The notes below the pieces were generated by a model. The model saw only the letters and a program-made list of their open reading frames with translations. It was not told the origin of the DNA and did not search any database. 64,000 nt of DNA from Prostheceraeus crozeri (Eukaryota; Platyhelminthes; Polycladida; Euryleptidae): contig CAJQUW010012890.1 of the NCBI GenBank assembly GCA_907163375.1, forward strand, positions 682,001 through 746,000, given 5' to 3'. Each line of letters starts with the position of its first letter. Within the stretch, counting starts at the first letter, position 1. Both the position numbers and the translations under genes were made by a program. Shown piece by piece: positions 55,163 through 64,000 of this stretch.

Positions 55163-57134
55163 AATGTAGGATTACCGTTCTAGATATTGAACCGCAATAT
55201 GCTATGAGGCTGAGGGCTGTCTACCCAAGGCCATAGCATAATGCGGTTCAATAATGGTAAGATCATTGTGTTGAGGCGTCCGGACATTCATCTGCCCTAT
55301 TCATGTATCTATCATTCTTGAGCTGCAATGTCCTGTCATTGCAGTTCAAAATATGATATCCGCATAGATTTGGGATTATTGCAGTTTGAATTTTTGCCAA
55401 GTATTGGACAGAACTTTGCCTATGCCTCTTGATATTGCGGGGATTAGTCGCAATGTCCGGAATAGGCATAGCTCGGTTCAATAATTAAACATGGAGAGAT
55501 ATAGATACCTCAACACAGCGAAGTTAAGAATCTTAACAGCATTTAATAAATGACTTGCAAAATGACGATTATGAAAATACCAAGGGTGGTAATAACGGTC
55601 AAACCTATGATTGCGCAACAGCCGTAGCTCGAATAGGCTAGCTAAAGGCTTGACACTTCATGACTTTGTCAGTTGGTGTATTAAGTACAATTTCAAATAC
55701 TTTTCACCAGAACGTACATAGTTCTTAATTAAAATGGAAATTTTGAGCCAAACTGCTGATGATATTCTTATAGTATAAAAAGTATTATCTGCAGCTAGGC
55801 TTATAATTTCCATCTTGTTGAAAATTTGAATTATGTTGCTCAAAAAACATTAATCATTAATATTCTTATAATTATTTTATCATAATTACTATTATATCAT
55901 TTTTTATTAATTTTGCTAATTTAACTAATTTTCATAATAATTTTGCACATAAATGATTGGAAGAGGGGAATGGTTGACTTAATTATATTCGCCATGTAGT
56001 CAATAGTGGACAAAGGAATTGATGAAAAGTTCTCTTGGAGTTGATGATGTTTCCAGATCAAGTGAAGACCCATCGGTACATCTGTCATAGCAATCAAGAA
56101 ATCTTGGTTGAAAGATGCAAACAATTAAGTCAAACATCTTCATGGCCCAAGTTATTTTGAATCATTTCGAGAGCAGAGGCAGCATGCAGTTGAAGCTGTC
56201 ACAAATGTCTAGTACGCACAGTACATACACATTTACAATGTGCATAATTCCGTAATTGAAGTTTAAACCACGAGTGATCACACGAGCGTGAAGCGCGTTA
56301 AAACAACACAACCATTATCTCACATGATAAGTTTGTCTCGACGTCGGCATTCCAGACTGTTTAGATGTGGATGACACCTGGAGCATTTTTCGGGAGAAAG
56401 GCATGCATGATAGTGAACTCCTCGAGTGGATGTATTCGAAGGATTGTCACTATTTCTTGATATAAATTATTTACATGGAGACAATTAAACGTTACACCAC
56501 GAGGGATTACATGAGTGCGAGTTTAATCGAGAGTGGTGTGACCGAATTGTCGCCACAGTCTTCCGACAAACTGGCATTACTTCCTCGATGTATGAATTGT
56601 ATGAATCATAGATATCGAACCGAGTGACCAATGATTTCTGAAACCGTTTCTAAACTATCGACAGACAGAATTTCATTGTGTAAATTGGTTTGTCGGTTTG
56701 TCGTAGACTCATGGCGCTCAATTTCTACCCACGATTGCTGCATTTAGACAGAAATCTATGACTTAGGCAAGAAGCATTCTTTGTCAACTTTCCCGAATGA
56801 TCTCTATCTCTCTGTTGTGTTTTCTATTCTTTCTTGTAGCTAGTTTCATGATTTACTTTCAGTTGCTATTGCCATGAGGTGACAGACATTCTATGACATG
56901 AAATAATGAACTGGTGGACGCTTTTAAAAGTCTCTCTTTAGACATCGCAATCCAAGAGCTTTTCTGCTAGGATATCAGCAGTTCAAATCTTCTAGTCTTT
57001 GAAATGTTCATCTTACCGTTATATCAGGGAACAAAGTTAAAAGACCTCTATGCTTGAAACTGATTCATTTTTGGATTTAATTGCTGAATTGTTAAGGCAG
57101 AGTTTCAGCAGTTACATAGAAATCGGTTTAATGT
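55163..57134. other. Intergenic with a hairpin cluster and a repeated motif
   Basis: Besides the hairpin at 55185-55253, the motif ACCACGAG(T/G)GAT(C/T)ACA occurs at 56268-56285 and 56496-56513, each followed by GAG(C/T)G. No gene is supported. Confidence 0.4.
55185..55253. repeat. Hairpin, TATTGAACCGC arms
   Basis: TATTGAACCGC plus ATATGCTATG at the left pairs with CATAGCATA plus ATGCGGTTCAATA at the right, across a 25-base loop. A third related piece (CATAGCTCGGTTCAATAAT) lies at 55467-55486. About 300 bp with similar ends may form a small foldback element. Confidence 0.55.
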
Positions 57135-57142
57135 GCTGCATC

Positions 57143-57663
57143 AACAGAATTAGATTGTTTAACCACATCACTTTGCTAGAAGTACAAACTGATCCGAAAC
57201 AATGGCACATGGAGGAACGCACTAAATGGGCAAAAAGAAATTTCAATACTTTACAGAGATAGGAAAAATAGTCGTCCGCCGCTTAGGGAATGCTGTGAAT
57301 TCCTTCAAAATGCTACGATCGCCACGATTCCTTCAGATTAGAAGAATTCATATCATTGCGCAAAAGTTTACTCAATAATGTTGGACTCTCCGATCATTAT
57401 TAAAAAAGTCACCAGACGCACGAAAAAATGTTCACAAACTTCTCTGCAGAACTTGACATCATCTGTGTCTCTTTGCTGTGCGATCCGGTTTATAACATTC
57501 ACTGACACTTCGCACAATTTGGCGTGTTTAATATTGAACTGGTTGCTGATTGTTCGATTGCTATGTTATTATGTCATAAGATTGTGCCATTTTATAGGCA
57601 TTACATGTTCCAATGCTTCCTTTCTGGTCAAACAGAAGAAGGGACGACCTGTTTAATTCTGTG
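57143..57663 (+). mobile_element. hAT-type MITE, CACAGAATTAGA family, copy G
   Basis: The 521-bp element has the exact 8-bp duplication GCTGCATC (57135-57142 and 57664-57671). Ends: AACAGAATTAGA and TTTAATTCTGTG. Its middle matches copies A and B. It is non-coding. Confidence 0.85.
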
Positions 57664-57671
57664 GCTGCATC

Positions 57672-58070
57672 ACACTTGCACAGAAGACGCACTTGTCAAA
57701 CTTTTCAGTCTCACAACTGTTGGTGCAAGTGAATTAGCGCACGCTAGGCTGTGACTTCTTGCACCGTTACTGTGCGACAATCATGTGCATCCACAGTGCA
57801 TGCTTGAACTGACTTTATTTGACCCATAATTTAGCAATTTTACCAAATGAAGCTGAAGCTGTCATATTTCTTAATTCTCTTGCAATGAAATGTATCTCTC
57901 ACTTGATTAAATTCGCGCTACTTGAATCAGGTCAGCCGTTTGGTATTATAAGGAATATTCTGAACTCGGTTAAGGCTAACCTCCATCGCTCACATTTTTA
58001 GTTGAGAATCAAGCTTCGTGAATGACTGGCGATGAGTCAGTGTATTAGTATTTGTACCAGTGTTGGCAAA
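57672..58070. other. Intergenic, no supported gene
   Basis: Between hAT copy G and Tc1 copy 2. A 60-codon frame at 57819-58001 has no recognised motif. Confidence 0.35.
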
Positions 58071-58072
58071 TA

Positions 58073-59745
58073 CAGTCCGTTTCATAAAAAGTGGATCATC
58101 CTAAAATTCGACTAAATAAAACATAAGTATGATGCAGAAAGCATTTTTCATGTTATTTCATGTCACCTAATATATATATATATATATATATATGTCCTTA
58201 TATAATCTGATAAGCTATGATACAGTAACGGTTCTTAAGAAGCTAATATTTTGTGGCCCTACCCTTATTGTCAATGACATTACCAATTCGTCTAGGCATT
58301 GATTCGATGATATCGTTAATTTTTGACTTATCTAACTTTCTCCACTTTCTTTTTAACAGTGACGTAAGTTGTGATACGCCATCTGTAGGTAGCAGTGAAC
58401 GACGAACGTTACGTTTTAGAATACTCCATACATTTTCCATGGGATTCAGATCAGGAGAACGAGCTGGCCAAGATAATGTCCTAAGCCCTAATTGAGACTT
58501 GCATAAGTTGACTCTACTACTCCTGTGACACGTAGCATTATCATCCATAAATAACCAAGTCGATGGATCACCAAGTTGATCTGTCATTTGGCCAATGTTC
58601 ATTCGTAAAACATTCACATAGCGTTCAGAATTCATGGTTCCTTGCTGCATGTGAAGTTCAGAGCGTCCATTGGTCCAAATGCCGGCCCAAATCAGTAGAG
58701 TCGCACCACCTTGTACCCGGGGACGATGTAAATGTCTCGGCATTTCGTGATCAGATTTTATCCATAATGTCAATCAACCATCACTATCCTTCAGACGGAC
58801 TGATGCCTCATCAGACCAGACAACCCGATCCCATTGATTTCGCCAGTGACAATGACTCATTGCCCATCTGAGACGTCTTTTTGTATGCTGATCTGATAAT
58901 TCGATCTGAGAGGGCCTCTTACAGCTAGCTCTTGAAATTCGACTCAATAAGTCTTCTACGAATAGTGGACTTAGAAATAGAAGAGTCTAGTGCAGCCATC
59001 TCAGTTAACGAGAGACTTGGATCAACTTTAACAAATCTCAAAATTAGGCGGTCTCTACGTTTGGATGTTTTGCGTGGACGGCCACAGCCCTCTTTACGAC
59101 AGAGTCGAAAATCATCATTATGCCATCGATGCACATTTGTGTAAGGGACATTTAGTCGCTTGCTTGTAGCTCGCAAAGAAAACCCTAGTTCTAGCAAGGC
59201 TGACACTTTGCCTTTTGTGAATGTGATCTCGTTATTGTTCATTTGTGCTTTGTATTGTTTTCAACCGGTAAGAGATAGATTTCTAGCTGAAAGCAATCAG
59301 GAGTGCTGCCAACACCACCGCAACGAAGTCAGGAAGCTATGGAACATGAAGTCCAGTTAATCACATGTAGCAGTTACATTATTGTTGATGAATAATGGTG
59401 CTATACTGGCTCTGATTGACCGATTTTCTTTATTTTTGTTTTGCTTGATAGCTTTGGCTTGTAGAACAACATATTACATAACAAAGGAAACAAATGTAAT
59501 TTTATAAGAGTGAGGTATGATTTTGTGCAACATTGCTAAATGAAGATCAAATTATCTACTACTTTTTTTATCTATAACAGGAAAACAACTCAATATTCAT
59601 GCTTGAAATTTCCAACAATGATATTAGTAAGCACAACTGACATATCTTCCAAATTTCAGAGGAATTCGTTTAAGTTTGGCGGAGTTAGACAAAGTTGAAG
59701 TTAAGGCGATGTTTAAGGGTGATCCATTTTTTATGAAACAATCTG
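58073..59745 (-). mobile_element. Tc1-type transposon, copy 2
   Basis: The 1673-bp element is flanked by TA (58071-58072, 59746-59747) and has the same ends as copy 1. It is nearly identical to 27469-29129 along its whole length. The (TA)n microsatellite is longer here, and small differences are scattered. The transposase gene is broken at two places. Confidence 0.9.
58243..59242 (-). pseudogene. Tc1 transposase, broken copy
   Basis: Same gene as 27631-28626. Two differences disrupt it. A 4-bp insertion (an extra AGCT within CAGCTAGCTC, near 58923-58931) shifts the frame after residue 104. A CGA to TGA change (a CpG transition, near 58779-58781) gives a stop just before TLWIKSD. The catalytic blocks WLFMDDNATCHRS and SPDLNPMENVW are otherwise kept. 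With so few differences from copy 1, both insertions should be recent. Confidence 0.9.
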
Positions 59746-59748
59746 TAT

Positions 59749-59792
59749 ATGGGACAACTGGTTTTTAATAGGGCAGGTGGGAAAACTGATAA
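59749..59792 (+). repeat. Dispersed repeat fragment, GGGACAACTG type, copy 2
   Basis: Same blocks as at 54289-54330 (GGGACAACTG, GGCAGGTGGGAAAA, ACTGATAA). Tc1 copy 2 inserted at the TA just beside it. Confidence 0.5.
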
Positions 59793-60275
59793 TAAATCAA
59801 TGAATGCGTATGCGTATATAGGTTAGCAATGCGCGTCATATGAATATGCGTATATTGGTTAACATTGAATGTTAATGGCAATCCTAATACTTCCCATTTC
59901 CTTTCTTTGCCATTTACACTCCAATGAACCTGCTTTTACTCGTATTCACATGATACGGGTCCGCATCTTATGCTGTCTGTTGCATCATCGAATTGAGACA
60001 GTTCATCCTACAGTAGCTTAAATTCTACTTTCGTCTCTTGTTGTTGTCTGAGATTGACTATAGAAGGATTTGTTTTCATCAGCTTTGCGCAACTATTGCT
60101 CAAGGCATATGATCATGCTTTCTTGATCAGCTTATCATTGTCTGTTGTCGTCAGTAGAATACACCGAGTAAACAAAAATGTACAATATAGTTAATTGCTT
60201 CCGATGGGAGACTTTTCATGGTTATGTAATCCGACATATTAGGATAGAGACATTAGGGATTACACTTCAGCGAAT
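59793..60275. other. Intergenic, no supported gene
   Basis: Short AATGCGTATGCGTATAT-type repeats at 59802-59860. No supported gene. Confidence 0.35.
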
Positions 60276-62611
60276 GTTACATCCCATACAGTAGTACAGT
60301 AGAAATAATTAGTAGTAGGGTACAGTTGATAAAATTAATATATACAGTATTGATAGGAAATAAATAATATAATTATCTAGAAAGTTAGAAATTAAAATAC
60401 AATTAGGTAGAGAGAGAATTGCCGAGAGAGAGAGAGAATTAAATAGCGTCAAAAGCTAAAGTTCAGAACGGTCAAAGCCTAATCCACCCGGATTAAATGG
60501 AAGGAGCAAAGACGGAATCAGTGAACAAATAACTGACGTGGTAGTATCATGGAAATGACATGGGGACTCCATGGAAAAGGCAAGACAACACGTCGAAACA
60601 AACGCTGCCGGGCAACATGGACTATATAACGGGCAAGCCCAGGCGAAAAAAAAAGAACTACGAGCGAGATAACATATCTGCACTGGCGACCGCGTGTTCG
60701 TGAAAGACATCGAGTATCACCCTCAAAGGTGACGGACGATTGATTGAGTTGCCGTGCTCCGCCTCTCGGAGCTCCTCTGTAACTCATGTACTGTATTGGA
60801 ACTCTGCTGATAACCTCCTAATTGTCCTCATCCGCTAACTGATCCTTCTTGATTGAATTTTGAATTTGTTCGTGTGAAGATTGTGATTTAATAGAAGAGT
60901 CAATGTTTCAAGGTCTTACCTTCTTACTGCGAGTATCTTTCAGGAGTGCGCCGTTACACTAATTGTAAGTTAATTATTAAGATAGGTCAGGACTGCAGCG
61001 CGCTCCCACCTAAATCTTAATGATTACAGTGGAGGTCTCCTATAGAGAACTCTACTATCACATAGTTTCATAATTCTTACTCGCAGTAAAACTAAATCTT
61101 TTCTACACATGGCAGATATTGCCGATATTCTTAAAGATATTTCTTTGAAATTGGATGATCTTCTTAAACCTACTCCTAAGCACCTTCCACAATCATCAGG
61201 AGTTTTCGCCATTCCAAGTTTTAGCGGTGACATGGAGGAAGCAGACACGACTTTTAGCGATTTTATTGATCACTTTGACCTGGTTGGAAAGGCTCTCAAT
61301 TGGACGGAGAAGCAGAAGGAAAATATTCTCCCCATGTATCTGAAATCACATGCCCTGGAAACGTATCGCCTTCTTCCGGCTGGAGTAAAGAATGATTACA
61401 AATCACTGGTACCACAATTGAAATTACTTCTACAACCCGAGGAAATACAACGCTCAGCGGCCACGACTTTGCATGCACGTAAACAGCTTAACGGTGAGAG
61501 TATCGCTGCATTTTCTTCAACTATTCGAAAATTAGCACGACAGGCTTATCCTGCTCTGGATGAGTATTCCAGAACTTCAATAGCTAAGAATGCTTTTATA
61601 AATGGTCTCCAAATTCCATACAAAAGAATCCTTAAACAACAAGATCCTCATTCTTTTGATGAGGCAGTTAATATCGCACAAAGATTATAGATGCAACGAG
61701 ATATTCTGTTTGAAAACAATCAAGAAAATAATCAAAAACTGGTATTAGCTATTTCTGATCAGATTAACGACCTCCGTACTACAATTTGCAATTTGAATGG
61801 TTCAAATCCGTCGCAAGATTTTAATATGAATTGCCCATTCCAGCAAAGTAGTCGACAACGGTGGACATCTCGACCAATATCGAACAAGTGGACGCTTAAA
61901 GGACAGCCAGTATGTCTGCGCTGTGGGAAACCGAATCACTTGGCCCGGGAATGCCGACAGCCTCTTCCGGCTCAACTTCAACCGCGAATCAACAACAACG
62001 ACATTAGAAGGTCAATTCACCCGCAGCCATATGATTTCCATCAACATCGAAGACGAAATAATGGAAGGTTTGCACGTCAATCGCATTACAATAATACGGC
62101 GGTAAGACCTAACGTTTCACCTATGATGCACCACGAAGGCCATTACAGGGCCAACAGGCCTAATTACCGTCAGAGTTTGCCGTTTGAATCTCGAGTAGCG
62201 GATAGAAGATTAGACACAAATTATCAAAATGCAGTAATGTCAGATACTTTATGTTTTGAGAACAATTATAATCAGCAAAGAAGCAATTGTAACACTATCT
62301 CGAGACAGGATTCTGATAAAAAACAATTGGATTCTCCAATCCTTCGTAATGATATCTACGCGGCAAATGAGTTAGAACGTCTATGTGATGAACGTAATTT
62401 AAATGTTCTGGTTGCAAATGTGCATGAAAATTCAATCGACGCACGAATATTCACATCTGATGTTTTTCAGCTACCTCAACCTGAAAGCGCATCTGCGGAA
62501 GAAAATATTGTCTCCGACGACGAAGAGAAAGTCGACGACGAAAGGTCTCACGAATCGCCTACGAGCAACGTGAATGACGTGGACAATTTGGGTTTCGAAT
62601 TTACAGTTTAA
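60276..62611 (+). mobile_element. LTR-retrotransposon fossil, gag region with candidate 5' LTR
   Basis: The gag-like region spans 61109-62611. Its first part has a capsid-like stretch of the Ty3/gypsy type (FSDFIDHFDLVGKALNWT, YLKSHALETYRLL). The second part has a zinc knuckle, CLRCGKPNHLARECR (C-x2-C-x4-H-x4-C), in a basic Arg/Asn/Gln-rich setting, then an acidic end. A candidate 5' LTR of about 680 bp (60276-60959, TGTTACA...GTTACA) is suggested only by its ends. No protease, reverse transcriptase, integrase or 3' LTR is seen before the window ends. It is incomplete and appears interrupted about once; I treat it as a dead fossil of moderate age. Confidence 0.65.
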
Positions 62612-64000
62612 AATACTCATATATGCTCTCTTTCTAGTTAAGCGAAAGTTAAAAACTATATACAAGAAATTCATGTCTTGGACGTTTCGGGTCCCGATCC
62701 TTTATCAACGAGAAGCACTTTGTTAATCTGCAGCAGAAAGTTAAATACAACAAACTTTCTATGTAGTGCGAACTTGTCACCTCACTGACAGCTCACTACA
62801 TCGATTCAGCAACGGTCTTCTATACTTTATCCAACGGGCTTCCAACAACACAATATCAAGCGATCTCTTCACGCATTCAAGATTTTTCACATCAAAGTCA
62901 ACAATACTATCACTCTCATACTCAAGACACTTTTATCATCTTTACTGTTCTGTCGATACTCTAAATACCGTGTACGGAAGGCCCTGCAAGTTTTACAAAA
63001 TATGCGATGTCTTCAATGCGACTTGGGGTGTTATATAAGAAATAGGTTACTGTTGCTGTTTTACTACTTAAATGTTGATGAAAGATAAAAGAATTTCTCT
63101 TCAATTGCTAGATACTGCAGGCCTACTTGAATATGTTCTATCTTATGTAATGCGTTTCATAATGAGAGAATCAAGTAAATGATTATCTCAAAGCATTTTC
63201 ATGTAGCTCAGATTCGAGAAAAATCCGTAAACTGCAGACTCTACATTGAATAGCCTAAATCGTGAGATTGTGCCGGTTTTGCAAAGACACCGCAGGGAGG
63301 GACTATATAATTACACTCGCATCTCTGCTGAAATTCAGTCTTGTCATAAAATCACAATTAGTAGTCTATGCCAGTTTTGGCAAGTTTTTCATATTTTTAT
63401 GGTTTTTACTAGGCCGGTTTGTGATGCCTTTTACCACTGGCATCTACCCCCCCCCCTGGGAAGACCATCTAATCCTGATTTGAACTGCTCGCATCCCGTA
63501 ATCTTTGTGAATAAGCTGTCTTTCAAAATCTGAATAGTAAAGTTGTTTTGGAACATCACACATCTGTTGTGAATAAATCTCAAGCAAGCTACATCTAAGT
63601 AAAATCATAGTGCAATGCAAGTCTAGTGCATGTTCGTGGGTGAATTTACGTGCATGATTGAGAAGATTTCTGTCACCTTTCCATCTCTCTACGACAGTCT
63701 TCTGTTCCGTGACTGCACGAACCATGGAGCATGTGCATGTATTCCCAACTTATTCCTTTCTGAGGTTTGACTGGCGCTAATATCTTGGCTAATAAATTTT
63801 GCAGAATTCGTCTGTCCTACGCAGAGAAAAGTTGCAACATGTAGATGGTTGCCAAGATGATGATCCATAAGATATAATAAGTAATTTATTTTCTGAGTTG
63901 CTCAGTATCGGATAAAGAATCTTACCCTTGCGACTAAGATGCAAAATTGTGGAGCCTCAAATGTGTTTCTGTGTAGTGGAAGTTTCTGGAGATGGACATC
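62612..64000. other. Intergenic with a Penelope-like ribozyme-relic motif
   Basis: On the minus strand 62675-62712 reads TTGATAAAG, GATCGGGACC, then CGAAACGTCC, the layout of the hammerhead-type motif of Penelope-like elements with a changed core. No gene is supported in the rest; short frames on both strands have no motif. Confidence 0.35.

Noticed and set aside
1-64000. CRISPR array, bacterial operon or phage region
   Set aside because: No regularly spaced repeats, ribosome-binding sites or compact gene order; all signs are of an animal genome.

Overview
The window looks like repeat-rich, AT-rich DNA from an invertebrate animal, probably marine. Supporting this are spliced or large-exon host genes with AATAAA-type poly(A) signals, animal-type transposons (Tc1, Tigger/pogo, hAT), CR1/L2-like LINEs, tRNA-derived SINEs and tRNA-like sequences. 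There are no bacterial operons, Shine-Dalgarno sites or CRISPR arrays. I cannot name the species.

Host genes are sparse, and all three that I support lie on the minus strand. (1) 3807-5144 encodes a secreted 445-residue coiled-coil protein, tentatively rapunzel/SE-cephalotoxin-like. (2) 22898-23661 is the terminal exon of an unrecognised single-pass membrane protein. (3) 49133-51304 encodes a secreted JmjC/cupin_8 domain fused to an aldo-keto reductase fold whose four catalytic residues are all replaced. A fourth, weak exon candidate lies at 618-869. The genes are far apart and share no evident pathway.

The rest is mostly mobile DNA. From left to right: a Tigger/pogo element (1010-2883); LINE fragments (7060-9040, 13360-13970, 17190-17640, 32735-33060, 36445-36960, 39872-41582, 51680-52200); a hAT-type family with CACAGAATTAGA ends and 8-bp target duplications (copies at 13979, 18050, 29649, 37843, 54649 and 57143, plus a reversed piece near 19484); two palindromic SINE-like insertions (15177-15349, 16704-16948); a TIR element (26973-27466) with a Tc1 copy inserted at its end (27469-29129, transposase open); a foldback hAT element (30646-31340); a tRNA-derived SINE (33179-33380); degenerate Tc1/mariner pieces (35386-36245, 46440-47458); a long inverted repeat with hammerhead-like motifs (48101-48717); a second, broken Tc1 copy (58073-59745); and an LTR-retrotransposon gag fossil (60276-62611).

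The most interesting items are the secreted JmjC-pseudo-AKR fusion, the hAT family with conserved ends and exchanged middles, the palindromic SINEs with target duplications, and the inverted repeat with a canonical-looking CTGACGA/GAAA core. Everything was read by eye: family names rest on recognised motifs, and edges without a target duplication are approximate.
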